DNA from: CAYLLT01 sp964591605
Lineage (GTDB): Bacteria > Planctomycetota > Phycisphaerae > UBA1845 > PWPN01
Direction of reading: 5' to 3'
Length of the DNA stretch: 38,798 nucleotides
Assembly (NCBI GenBank): GCA_964591605.1
Contig: CAZQEN010000024.1
Span: 1-38,798, forward strand
This document shows positions 23,911 to 32,701 of the stretch, piece after piece. The translations under genes were made by a program, and so were the position numbers. Each line of letters opens with the position of its first letter. The first letter of the stretch is position 1. The notes under the pieces were generated by a model. The model ran no database searches and was not told the origin of the DNA. It saw nothing but the letters and a program-made list of their open reading frames with translations.

Positions 23911-26256
23911 TCAGCCGCGTGGTCTCGGTATTAACGCGCGCTTCGAGCGGGCCCCGCGCGGTCCGGTTTCACCCGATCGCAAAGCCTGCAATTGACTGCG
24001 GGCTTCATCCGGAAAGCTGCTCACAATCAACTGGGCCGCTTCGTGGGCCGAATCGGTGGCGATGGCGAACGACGTGTCTTCCGGCGAGATGACACCCTGG
24101 TTCAGCATGAACCGCGAAAAGTCTCCGATCCCCTTCCAGAAATCGCGTCCGACGAGAACCACCGGGAACGGTCCGATCTTTCGGCACTGGATCAGCGTGA
24201 CGGCCTCGAACAACTCGTCGAGCGTACCGAACCCGCCGGGCATGATGACGAACGCCCAGGAGTAGCGGACGAGCATGACCTTGCGGATGAAGAAGTATTT
24301 GAACTCGATGAATTCGTCGACGTACGGGTTGGCTTTCTGCTCGTGCGGCAGGATGATGTTGCAGCCGAGGCTGCGTCCGCCGGCCTCTTTCGCCCCGCGG
24401 TTGGCCGCCTCCATGATGCCCGGCCCTCCGCCGGTGAGCACGGTGAAGCCGGCACGGGCCAGTGAACCGCCGACGTCACGGGCCAACTGATAGTAGCGGT
24501 GCGTCTCTGGGAAACGCGCCGATCCAAACACGGTGACGCACGGCCCCACGCCGCTCAATCGCCGGAAACCGGTTTCGAATTCGTGCATGATCCGTGCCAG
24601 CCGTGCCTTCTCCGCCTGCGGACCTCGCGGCGCAGTGAGGAACAAACGCTCCTCGCCCTCGCCGCGCGATGCGCCCTGGCGGCTCGACGGGCTGAGGAAG
24701 TCGGCCTGGCCGCTTTGGGTCCAGAGTGACTGCCAGTCTTTCGCCCACTGATCCAGCGTCCGGCCGTCCTGTGCCGCCGCGGTTTCGGGTGCGGCCGCCA
24801 GTTTCCTGCCGCCGCTGATCTCGGGAACCCGGATTTTCGAGGCTCGCCCGGCGGGGGCGCGCCCGGCGAACTCGATGACGCTGCCGGCAGATGGCACTTC
24901 GGCGGCCGCGCCGAACGAGCTGCTGAGCTTGTCACGCAGGGCTTTGCGCTGGCGATCCTCGCCATGCGTCAGGATGACGCGCGGCCGTGAGCCGGACATC
25001 GGTTTGAACCAGTCGAGCAATTCGCCCTGTCCGGCATGGCCGGAGAACCCTCCCAGCGTGACAACGCGTGCTCGAACCAGCACCTCCTCGCCGTGAATTC
25101 GCACGGCCTGGGCCCCCTCGACCAGCCGGCGGCCGAGTGAGCCGTACGACATGAAACCGGTCATGAGCACGCCGACGCCCTTGCGGTGCAGGTTGTTCTT
25201 GAGATGGTGCTGGATGCGGCCGGCGTCGCACATGCCCGAGCCGGCGATGATCACGCACTGGTGAGGGGCTTCATTGATCGCACGGGACTCCTCGGCGGTC
25301 GGCGTGGGCTTCAGGCCGCTCAGGCAGCGCTTGATCTCCTCCCGGGAGACGATGCCCCGGCCCTCCGCGTCGAGGTGGCTGACGAATTTGCGGTAGAGCA
25401 TGGTGGCCTTGACGGCCATGGGGCTGTCGAGATACACGGGGAAGTCAAACCCCGCGCCCTCTTTGTTCATCATCGCCAGGTAATACAGGATGAGTTGCGA
25501 GCGCCCGACGGCAAATGCGGGGATCAGCACACGGGCCCGGTGCTGGTTGGCGAGGTGGAACAGCTCCTTGAGTTCCTTGACGGTATCCTCGATTGAGCGG
25601 TGGTCGCGATCGCCGTAGGTGGATTCCATGAACAACAGATCGGCGTGCTCGAACGGCGCGGGGTCGGGGAGCAGCGGCATGTTGCTGCGGCCGATGTCGC
25701 CGGAGAACACCACTGTGTGCTCGGCGCCCTTCTCGCGGATTCTGAACTCCACGCTGGCCGAGCCGAGGATGTGTCCCGCCTCGGTGAAGCGGATCTCGAC
25801 GCCGGAGGCGATCTCGCGCCTCTTGCCGTGTATCAGCGGCGCGAAGAGTCTGAGGGTCGGCTCGACATCAGCCTGCTTGTAGAGGGGTTCGATCAGCGGC
25901 CGGCCGGAGCGCTCGGCCTTTCGGTTATGCCGCGCTGCGTCGGACTCCTGAATGTGGCCGCAATCCATCAGGATCAACTCGGCCAGGTCGACACTGGCCG
26001 GCGTCGTGTGGATCTTTCCCTCGTAGCCGCCCCGCGTGAGCAGCGGTAACCGCCCGCAGTGGTCCAGATGAGCGTGGGTCAGGACGACCGCATCAAGATT
26101 CTGCGGATCCAGTCCGCGCAGGTCCCGGTTCTTGTCGCCCTTGCCCTCGCGGCCCTGGAACATGCCGAAATCGACGAGGACCTTCGCTTCGGCGGTCTCG
26201 ATGAGATAGCTGGACCCGGTCACCTCGCCTACGGCGCCGTACGGGGTGATTCGCAT
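23911..26256 (-). CDS. metallo-beta-lactamase/beta-CASP RNA-processing protein fused to a LOG-family domain
   Basis: A 781-aa two-part protein. Residues 1 to about 470 form an MBL fold with a beta-CASP cap like bacterial CPSF-type ribonucleases. Zinc motif HAHLDHCG is at 61-68, with SGDIGRSNMP, MESTYGDRDH and later GSGMCDAGRI and GGFSGHAGQ. A low-complexity linker (about 470-550) leads to a Rossmann domain (about 555-765) of the LOG/TIGR00730 group, with GGGPGIMEAANRGAKE and PGGFGTLDE, the nucleotide monophosphate phosphoribohydrolase signature. Both active sites look intact. The ATG at 26256 is chosen over a TTG at 26274. The fusion would join RNA cleavage with nucleotide hydrolysis, but the linked role is unknown. 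PPK2 lies 94 nt upstream. Confidence 0.92.
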   Translation of the reverse strand: MRITPYGAVGEVTGSSYLIETAEAKVLVDFGMFQGREGKGDKNRDLRGLDPQNLDAVVLTHAHLDHCGRLPLLTRGGYEGKIHTTPASVDLAELILMDCGHIQESDAARHNRKAERSGRPLIEPLYKQADVEPTLRLFAPLIHGKRREIASGVEIRFTEAGHILGSASVEFRIREKGAEHTVVFSGDIGRSNMPLLPDPAPFEHADLLFMESTYGDRDHRSIEDTVKELKELFHLANQHRARVLIPAFAVGRSQLILYYLAMMNKEGAGFDFPVYLDSPMAVKATMLYRKFVSHLDAEGRGIVSREEIKRCLSGLKPTPTAEESRAINEAPHQCVIIAGSGMCDAGRIQHHLKNNLHRKGVGVLMTGFMSYGSLGRRLVEGAQAVRIHGEEVLVRARVVTLGGFSGHAGQGELLDWFKPMSGSRPRVILTHGEDRQRKALRDKLSSSFGAAAEVPSAGSVIEFAGRAPAGRASKIRVPEISGGRKLAAAPETAAAQDGRTLDQWAKDWQSLWTQSGQADFLSPSSRQGASRGEGEERLFLTAPRGPQAEKARLARIMHEFETGFRRLSGVGPCVTVFGSARFPETHRYYQLARDVGGSLARAGFTVLTGGGPGIMEAANRGAKEAGGRSLGCNIILPHEQKANPYVDEFIEFKYFFIRKVMLVRYSWAFVIMPGGFGTLDELFEAVTLIQCRKIGPFPVVLVGRDFWKGIGDFSRFMLNQGVISPEDTSFAIATDSAHEAAQLIVSSFPDEARSQLQALRSGETGPRGARSKRALIPRPRG

Positions 26257-26261
26257 GCAGT

Positions 26262-26345
26262 GAGTTCCTTTCAATTGTCGATTGCCGATTGTTGCGATGC
26301 GGGACCTTCAAATCGGGAGTCGCAAATCAACGATCGGAAATGGCC
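26262..26345. repeat. degenerate word-repeat between PPK2 and MBL-LOG genes
   Basis: Words such as CAATTGTCGATTGCCGATTG near 26272-26291 are followed by partly inverse words (AAATCGGGAGTCGCAAATC, then CGATCGGAAATGG) up to about 26345. It is a loose inverted arrangement like those at 29041 and 36972. No gene is seen. Confidence 0.5.
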
Positions 26346-26350
26346 TGGTT

Positions 26351-27190
26351 TCAGTATCGCTGCGGGATGAACCGCCTCCCCTCCAGGCTTGTCTGATCGT
26401 CGTATTCGTCTTCATCCGATCGCTTCGGCAGCTTCACCTTGTCGCGCGGGACATCCCTGTAGGGGATCAGCGACAGGAGATGCGCGATGAGGTTCAACCG
26501 GGCGCGTTTCTTGTCGTCGGAGGACACGATGTGCCAGGGAGCATAGTCGGTGTCGGTGGCCTCGAGCATCATGTCGCGGGCGCGGGAGTAATCGTACCAG
26601 CGCCGTCGCGACTCGAGATCGGTCGGGCTGAGCTTCCACTGGCGCAGGGGGTCTTCGATGCGGGCTTCGAACCGCCGGGCCTGCTCCTTGTTGCCCACCT
26701 CGAGCCAGTATTTGATGAGATGGATGCCGGCGTTGACGATGTACTTCTCGAACACCGGGCACTGCTCCAGGAAGGTCCGATGCTGCTCCTTCGTGCAGAA
26801 CCCCAGAACGTGCTCCACACCGGCGCGGTTGTACCAGCTCCGGTCGAAGATGATGATTTCGCCCGCCGCCGGAAAGTACTGAATGTAGCGCTGGAGGTAG
26901 AGCTGGGTCTTTTCGCGGTCCGACGGGGCCGGCAGCGCGACGACGCGAAAGACGCGCGGGCTCACGCGCTCGGTGATGGCCTTGATCGTGCCGCCCTTGC
27001 CGGCGGCGTCGCGCCCTTCAAACACGAGGATGACGCGAAGCCCCTTGTGTCGGACCCAGTCCTGGAGCCGGCACAGTTCGGCCTGAAGGCGACGCAGTTC
27101 CTTCTCGAACGCTTTGCGTTTCAGTTTCTCGCCGTCCGCCGACGTGCCGGCCTGTTCACAGTCGTCCTCTTCTTTGTCGCGTTTCGACAT
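26351..27190 (-). CDS. ppk2: polyphosphate kinase 2 (PPK2)
   Basis: A 279-aa P-loop kinase that moves phosphate between polyphosphate and nucleotides. Walker A is FEGRDAAGKGG (58-67, with Lys65), and the Walker B/lid region is FDRSWYNRAGVE. The tail LLSLIPYRDVP also matches the family. The length fits single-domain class I PPK2, which usually makes NTP from NDP, though the class should be set by phylogeny. The ATG at 27190 has GGAG about 6 nt upstream, and the open frame extending to 27496 translates a palindromic repeat and is rejected. Polyphosphate metabolism near USP, PFK and stress-type regulators supports a stress or energy-storage theme. Confidence 0.95.
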   Translation of the reverse strand: MSKRDKEEDDCEQAGTSADGEKLKRKAFEKELRRLQAELCRLQDWVRHKGLRVILVFEGRDAAGKGGTIKAITERVSPRVFRVVALPAPSDREKTQLYLQRYIQYFPAAGEIIIFDRSWYNRAGVEHVLGFCTKEQHRTFLEQCPVFEKYIVNAGIHLIKYWLEVGNKEQARRFEARIEDPLRQWKLSPTDLESRRRWYDYSRARDMMLEATDTDYAPWHIVSSDDKKRARLNLIAHLLSLIPYRDVPRDKVKLPKRSDEDEYDDQTSLEGRRFIPQRY

Positions 27191-27235
27191 ATACGTCTCC
27201 GCCTGCCAAACAGGAGCGCAGAAGGATTGACCCGT

Positions 27236-27306
27236 GGTGGCATGGGCAATGTACTCAATGCCCGTGCGCACAAGACACGGGCAGCGAGTACGCTGCCCAT
27301 GCCACC
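27236..27306. repeat. 71-bp nested palindrome upstream of PPK2
   Basis: Outer arms GGTGGCATGGGCA (27236-27248) and TGCCCATGCCACC (27294-27306) are exact inverses. Inside, GTACTC (27251-27256) pairs with GAGTAC (27286-27291) and TGCCCGTG (27259-27266) with CACGGGCA (27276-27283), around a 9-nt loop. It lies 46 nt before the PPK2 start, in what should be its leader or promoter region. Confidence 0.85.
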
Positions 27307-27429
27307 CTGTTCGACAGCTTCGATCATTCTGCGTTCCTACTTGGCGAATCCCGTTCTGAACGGCGCATTCTTGAGAAGCTGCGGCCCGTGCAATCGGCAA
27401 TCCCTTTTTTCGCGATCCGCAGCACCGCC

Positions 27430-29145
27430 CTACTCGGCCGCCTGCGTCGCCGGCGTGATCTCGAATCGGTCGGCGTCGAGCCCGCTGCCCCACCACGTGC
27501 GCTCGCGCATCTGATCCTTGATGTCCTCGGGCACAAGTTGCTGCGATCCGCGGAGCTCCCAGCCTCCGCCCAGGGCCCGGTACAGCGTGACGAGGCTCTG
27601 AGCGGCCGATCCGCGCGTGCTGATCAGGCGCGACTGCTCGGTGATGAGGAATTCCTGGGTGTTCAGGACGCGGGTGTAGTCGGCGATGCCGCCCCGATAC
27701 TGCGTTTCGGCAAGCTGCACCGCACGGGTGGCCGCTTGCACGCTCCCGGCCAGCGAGGTGATCTGACGCTGAGCGCCGACGAGGCCGGCCATGGCCGTCT
27801 CCACCTCGCCCTGGGCCCGAAGCACCAGGTTCTCGTACTCGCTGATCAGCGCCTGGTAGGCCGCATCCTCGACGCGGACGTTGTTGATGATCCGGCCGTA
27901 GTTCAGAATCGCCCAGCGGAAGGACGGCCCGACGAACGCCTGGAAACTGCTCCCCCGGAACAGGTCGGAGAAATGCTCCGACGAGAGCCCGACATCTCCG
28001 ACCAGGGAGAAGCGGGGCAGCAGATCAGACACGGCGATGCCGATGTTGGCGCTCTGCACCGCCAGGAGCCGCTCGGCCCGGCGGATGTCCGGCCGGCGGC
28101 GGAGAAGCTCGGCAGGCACGCCCAGCGAGACGGTCTCGGGCGGGACCGGAATGGCACGTTTTTCGCCCACGAGCTGCGTGATGTCCTGCGGCGGCATGCC
28201 CATCAATACACACAGGGCGATGCGCGTCTGGCGGATGCTCGCCTCCAGCGCGGGGATCTGCGACTCCGTGTCGAGCATGAGCGACTGAGCCTGCACGGAG
28301 TCGAGTTCGGACACCGTGCCGCCTTTGAAGCGGGTCTGGGCAATCTCGAAGCCGCGCTGCTGGATGACCAGGTTCTGGCGGGTGATTTCGAGCTGTTCCT
28401 CGAGCGTGCGCAGCAGCACGTAGTTGGTGGCGACTTCGCCGATCAGGCTGACCAGCACGTCGTCGTAGTTGGCCAACGTGGCCAGCACGCCGGCATCAGC
28501 CCCTTCGATCCCGCGGCGGAACCGGCCCCAGACATCCAGCTCCCAGCCGACGGACAGGCCGACGATCTCCCAGTTGTGGAAGGACGGATCCAGGCCCGGG
28601 TCGCCTGCCGCCCGCTGGAGCAGGCTGCCGAGCGGATTCGTGATGAAGCCGACGCGGTTGAGGAAGCGGCTGGATTGCGGGCGCGGCGAGCCGGAGTTTT
28701 CGCTGGCCTGGTTCCAGGTGAAGCTCCCGCTGGCTTCCTGTGTCTGAGGGAAGAGCAGGCCGATGGCCACGCCCCGGGCCGCCTGGGCCTGCAGGACGCG
28801 CACGCCGGCCGCCTGGAGCGAGGGGTTCTCCTTGTAGGCTCGCTCGACCAGGGCATCAAGCATCGGGTCGTTGAACACCTTCCACCAGTGCGTGATCTGC
28901 TCCTGACCGCGTTTGAGCTGCGGCGTCGTGGCCTCCAGCCACTCCTGCTCGACACGCGCAGCCGGCTCTTTGTAGTCGGGGCCGACCATGCAGCCGGCAG
29001 CGGCGAGGATCAGAGCGCCCAGCAGGGGCCACGCCAGGGATTGCGGATTGCGAATTGCGGATTGCGGATTGTGCCGCCGGGGTAACCGTTTCAATCCGCA
29101 ATCCGAAATCCGCAATCCACAATGGAAGGTCACACGGTGTTTCAT
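27430..29145 (-). CDS. RND efflux outer-membrane factor (NodT/OprM family) lipoprotein
   Basis: A 571-aa TolC-type outer-membrane channel. The lipobox ends AAAGC (Cys52) and is followed by MVGPDYKEP, the usual OprM mature start. Two OEP repeats follow with family segments such as WWKVFNDPMLDALVERAYKENPSLQAA and LLRRRPDIRRAERLLAVQSANIGIAVSDLLP. The start at 29145 has GGAG 7 nt upstream and overlaps the RND stop by 4 nt (ATGA). Residues 8-36 are encoded by an inserted inverted repeat, pushing the signal helix away from the start. Without them the leader would be an ordinary lipoprotein signal. It is the third gene of the MFP-RND-OMF operon. Confidence 0.93.
   Translation of the reverse strand: MKHRVTFHCGLRISDCGLKRLPRRHNPQSAIRNPQSLAWPLLGALILAAAGCMVGPDYKEPAARVEQEWLEATTPQLKRGQEQITHWWKVFNDPMLDALVERAYKENPSLQAAGVRVLQAQAARGVAIGLLFPQTQEASGSFTWNQASENSGSPRPQSSRFLNRVGFITNPLGSLLQRAAGDPGLDPSFHNWEIVGLSVGWELDVWGRFRRGIEGADAGVLATLANYDDVLVSLIGEVATNYVLLRTLEEQLEITRQNLVIQQRGFEIAQTRFKGGTVSELDSVQAQSLMLDTESQIPALEASIRQTRIALCVLMGMPPQDITQLVGEKRAIPVPPETVSLGVPAELLRRRPDIRRAERLLAVQSANIGIAVSDLLPRFSLVGDVGLSSEHFSDLFRGSSFQAFVGPSFRWAILNYGRIINNVRVEDAAYQALISEYENLVLRAQGEVETAMAGLVGAQRQITSLAGSVQAATRAVQLAETQYRGGIADYTRVLNTQEFLITEQSRLISTRGSAAQSLVTLYRALGGGWELRGSQQLVPEDIKDQMRERTWWGSGLDADRFEITPATQAAE
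29041..29122 (-). repeat. inverted word-repeat in frame in the OMF leader
   Basis: Left arm (about 29041-29073) is built of TTGCGGATTGCG words and right arm (about 29092-29122) of the inverse CAATCCGCAATCC words, around an 18-nt centre. On the coding strand it is translated as residues 8-36 of the outer-membrane factor (CGLRISDCGL before and NPQSAIRNPQS after the centre). Confidence 0.85.
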
Positions 29146-32100
29146 CGGTGTTCTCCGGAAGCTCCATGCACGGATGGGGGCGGCGAGTCCCCTCCTGGAG
29201 CGCGGGCATCTGTTGCCGCGGGCTTGCCCCGCTCCGTGAAGTAGCGAATGACGTAGTAGAAAACGGGCGTGAAGAAGATGCCGAACGCCGTCACGCCGAT
29301 CATGCCGGAGAAGACTGCGATGCCCAGGGCCACGCGCATCTCGGCGCCGGCGCCCACGGCCAACACCAGCGGCACCACGCCGAGCGTGAACGCCAGCGAG
29401 GTCATCAGAATCGGCCGCAGCCGCAGCTTGCAGGCTTCGACCGTTGCGTCGCGACGCGCCTTGCCCTGGTCCTGAAGCTGCTTGGCGAACTCGACGATGA
29501 GAATCGCGTTCTTCGCGGCCAGGCCGATGAGCACGACGAGCCCGATCTGTGTGAAGATGTTGTTGTCCATCTTCATGAGGTACACGCCGGTGATGGCGGC
29601 CAGGAGGCACATCGGCACGATCAGAATGATGGCCAGCGGCAGCGACCAGCTCTCGTATTGCGCCGAGAGGACGAGGAAGACGAACACGCTGCCGAGAATG
29701 AACACATAGATCGCCGTATTGCCGGCCAGAATCTGCTGAAGGGCCAGCTCTGTCCATTCGAAACTCATGCTACCCGGAAGTTGTTCGGCGCTCACTTTTT
29801 GCATCATGGAGATGCCCTGGCCGGAGCTCACGCCGGGCGCCGTCCCGCCGTTGACTTCGGCCGACGGGTACATGTTGTAGTGATTCACGATCGCCGGCCC
29901 GCTGGCATCCGTCACGGTGAGCACCGTCCCCAGCGGCACCATGTCGCCGTCAGCGTTGCGGACCTTGAGCTTGCCGATGTCCTCAGGCTGGAGGCGGTAT
30001 TGCGGTTCGGCCTGCACGTTGACCTGCCAGTTGCGGCCGAATCGCGTGAAGTCGTTCACGTACACGGATCCGAGATAGGTCTGAAGCGTCTCAAACACGT
30101 CGCTGAGCGAGACGTGCGTCGCCTTGACCTGTGTGCGGTCCACGTTGAGGAAGAGCTGCGGCTGGCTGGCCCGGAAGCTGGTGAAGAGGCCGACCAGTCC
30201 CGCTGTCTCGTTGCCCGCCCGCACGACACCATCGGTCGCCTCCTGGATCGCCGCGGAGCCCGAATCGCCGCGGTCCTGCACGTGCAGCTTGAACCCGCCG
30301 GCGTTGCCCAGCCCGTCCACGGGCGGCGCGCCGAACACGGCCGTCAACCCTTCCTGAATGGCCGCGTACCTGGCGCGGAGCTGTTTCATGATCGCCGGGG
30401 CGGATCTGGTGGGATCGCCCTTGCGTTCCTCAAACGGTTCCAGCACGACGAAGATGCCGCCCACATTCGCGATATTGGTGCTCGCGAGGATCGAATAGCC
30501 GGGCAGCGCGATGGTGTGGGCGACGCCCGGAATTTCCGCAGCCGTCTTCGCCATCCGGGCGATGACCTCCTCGGTTCGCTCGAGGCTGGCTCCATCGGGC
30601 AACTGTGCATTGGCAATCAGATAGCCTTTGTCCTGATCGGGGATGAAGCCGACCGGGACAGTGGTGAAACCGAGGTACGTCAGGTACATCAGTCCGCCGT
30701 ACACTGCCAGCACGATCACGCTCACCCGCAGCAGAGCGCCGACAGCAGCGCCGTACGCCTTGATGCTCACGTCGAACGTCTTGTTGAAGCCCCTGAAGAA
30801 CAGGCCGAAGAAGCTGTTGATCGGCTTGCTCAGGAACCATCCGGCGACGCCGCCGATGACGAACGCCAGCGCTCTGACGCCCCAGGCGGCGGCCGCGCTG
30901 CCCCCGAGCTCCGCGGCGCCGTGCCCTTCGCCGTTCGCCGGGGCCTTCATGCCGAACAGCGGCATGAGGTGCGGCGTGAGCATCGTGTAGGCGATCAGGC
31001 CGAGGATCAGGACGATGCCCAGGCGCGGCAGGGCCTCGGTGTGCGCGTGGCCGTGCTTGTCTTTGACGTGCGCTTTGAGAATCAGGGCCGACAGGGCAGG
31101 GCTCAGCGTCAGCGAGTTGAACGCCGAGATGATCGTGGAGACCGCAATGGTGAGAGCGAACTGCCGGTAGAACTCACCGCTGATCCCGGTGATGAACGCG
31201 GTGGGGATGAACACCGAGCAGAGCACCAGCGCGATGGCGACCAGAGCGCCGGTGACCTGCTCCATCGTCTTGCGGGCGGCATCGCGCGGCGAGAGACCCT
31301 GCGCCAGGTTATGCTCGACGCCCTCGACCACCACGATCGCATCATCCACGACAATGCCGATCGCCAGCACGAGGCCGAACAGCGAGAGGTTGTTGAGCGA
31401 GAAGCCCAGCATCGCCATGACGGCGAACGTGCCGATGAGCGAAACAGGCACAGCCACCATCGGGATGATCGTCGCCCGCCAGTTCTGGAGGAATACCAGA
31501 ACGACGATGGCGACAAGGACGAACGCCTCGATCAGGGTGTGATACACCGCGGCGACCGACTCTTCGACGAAGACGGTCGTGTCGTAGACGATCTTGTATT
31601 CGACCCCCTTGGGGAACCGCGTGGCGAGGTCATCCATCTTCTTCTTGACCGCCTCGGCCGTCGCCAGCGCATTCGAGCCCGGCAACTGGAAGATGGCCAG
31701 CGTCACCGACGGCAGCCCGTCGAGATAGCTGCTCACGTCATAGTTCTTGGCCCCCAGTTCGGTGCGCCCGACGTCACGGATGCGCGTGACCTCGCCCTGA
31801 GCGCCGGTTTTGATGATCACGTCGCTGAACTCCTCGGGCTCAAGGAGCCGTCCCAGCGTGTTGATCGTGAGCTGGAACTCCTGGCCGGGCGGGGCCGGCG
31901 GCTGGCCCAGCCGTCCGGCGGCCACCTGCACGTTCTGCTCGCGCAATGCCCGCGTGACGTCGCCGGCGGTCATGTTCTGGGCGGCGAGCTTCTCGGGGTC
32001 AAGCCACACGCGCATGCTGTAGTCGCGGGCCCCCAGGAACGACACATCGCCCACGCCGGGCAGACGCGCGAGCGCATCCTTGACCTGGATGGTGGCGTAG

Positions 32101-32570
32101 TTGCTCAGATAAAGCTGGTCATATTCACCTCCCGGCGAGATCAGGTTCACGCAGAGCAGGATCGACGGTGATTTCTTCTTGGTGGTGACGCCCTGGCGCT
32201 TTACCTCTTCGGGGAGCTTCGCCTCGGCAATGGCCACGCGGTTCTGCGTGAGCACCTGGGCCATGTTCAGATCGGTGCCCACGTTGAACGTCACATCGAG
32301 GTACATCTGCCCGTCGTTGGTGGACTTCGAGTACATGTACAGCATGTTCTCGACGCCGTTGACCTCCTGCTCGATCGGCGTGGCCACCGTGTCGGCAACG
32401 ACCTTGGCGTTCGCCCCCGGATAGAGGGCGGAGATCTGGATCGTAGGGGGGACGACTTCGGGATACTGTGCGATAGGCAGCGCCAGGAGGGCCACGCTGC
32501 CCACGATGAGGATGACGATCGACAGAACCGACGCGAAAATCGGCCGGTCGATGAAGAAGTGCGAAATCAT
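29142..32570 (-). CDS. RND multidrug efflux permease (HAE1/AcrB family)
   Basis: A 1142-aa inner-membrane proton/drug antiporter. The N-terminus ISHFFIDRPIFASVLSIVI is the family start. The proton-relay pair is Asp409-Asp410 in GIVVDDAIVVVEG, and the second half has the matching IGLVVLIGLAAKNAILIVEFA. Porter-domain blocks such as YPEVVPPTIQISALYPGA are clear. Compared with AcrB there is an extra stretch of about 90 residues (about 500-590), between helices 6 and 7, carrying two added hydrophobic segments and His-rich KDKHGHAHTE. The ATG at 32570 has GGAG 10 nt upstream, and a TTG at 32579 is too close to it. The substrate is unknown. Confidence 0.95.
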   Translation of the reverse strand: MISHFFIDRPIFASVLSIVILIVGSVALLALPIAQYPEVVPPTIQISALYPGANAKVVADTVATPIEQEVNGVENMLYMYSKSTNDGQMYLDVTFNVGTDLNMAQVLTQNRVAIAEAKLPEEVKRQGVTTKKKSPSILLCVNLISPGGEYDQLYLSNYATIQVKDALARLPGVGDVSFLGARDYSMRVWLDPEKLAAQNMTAGDVTRALREQNVQVAAGRLGQPPAPPGQEFQLTINTLGRLLEPEEFSDVIIKTGAQGEVTRIRDVGRTELGAKNYDVSSYLDGLPSVTLAIFQLPGSNALATAEAVKKKMDDLATRFPKGVEYKIVYDTTVFVEESVAAVYHTLIEAFVLVAIVVLVFLQNWRATIIPMVAVPVSLIGTFAVMAMLGFSLNNLSLFGLVLAIGIVVDDAIVVVEGVEHNLAQGLSPRDAARKTMEQVTGALVAIALVLCSVFIPTAFITGISGEFYRQFALTIAVSTIISAFNSLTLSPALSALILKAHVKDKHGHAHTEALPRLGIVLILGLIAYTMLTPHLMPLFGMKAPANGEGHGAAELGGSAAAAWGVRALAFVIGGVAGWFLSKPINSFFGLFFRGFNKTFDVSIKAYGAAVGALLRVSVIVLAVYGGLMYLTYLGFTTVPVGFIPDQDKGYLIANAQLPDGASLERTEEVIARMAKTAAEIPGVAHTIALPGYSILASTNIANVGGIFVVLEPFEERKGDPTRSAPAIMKQLRARYAAIQEGLTAVFGAPPVDGLGNAGGFKLHVQDRGDSGSAAIQEATDGVVRAGNETAGLVGLFTSFRASQPQLFLNVDRTQVKATHVSLSDVFETLQTYLGSVYVNDFTRFGRNWQVNVQAEPQYRLQPEDIGKLKVRNADGDMVPLGTVLTVTDASGPAIVNHYNMYPSAEVNGGTAPGVSSGQGISMMQKVSAEQLPGSMSFEWTELALQQILAGNTAIYVFILGSVFVFLVLSAQYESWSLPLAIILIVPMCLLAAITGVYLMKMDNNIFTQIGLVVLIGLAAKNAILIVEFAKQLQDQGKARRDATVEACKLRLRPILMTSLAFTLGVVPLVLAVGAGAEMRVALGIAVFSGMIGVTAFGIFFTPVFYYVIRYFTERGKPAATDARAPGGDSPPPSVHGASGEHR

Positions 32571-32586
32571 CGCAGTCAATCTCCGT

Positions 32587-32701
32587 AGGGTCCGCTATGC
32601 GGACGGAAGGGCGCGGTCAGGGCACATGGTGTTCCGTCCGCGGAGCGGACCCTGCTGTGATGGGCCCCTGTAGTTCCGTCCGCGGAGCGGACCCTACTGT
32701 G
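32587..32701. repeat. three repeat copies between MFP and RND, one containing the MFP stop
   Basis: GTTCCGTCCGCGGAGCGGAC begins 29-bp copies at 32631-32659 and 32673-32701, which differ at one base (CCTGCTGTG versus CCTACTGTG). A reverse copy (AGGGTCCGCTATGCGGACGG) lies at 32587-32606. The TAG stop of the MFP gene (32694-32696 on the minus strand) lies inside the last copy. Confidence 0.85.

Noticed and set aside
29055..32171. Very long open frame (over 1000 codons) on the plus strand opposite the RND permease gene
   Set aside because: Its product is rich in Arg, His, Gln and Asp with no family likeness, while the other strand is a clear HAE1 permease. It is a GC-rich codon-bias shadow.
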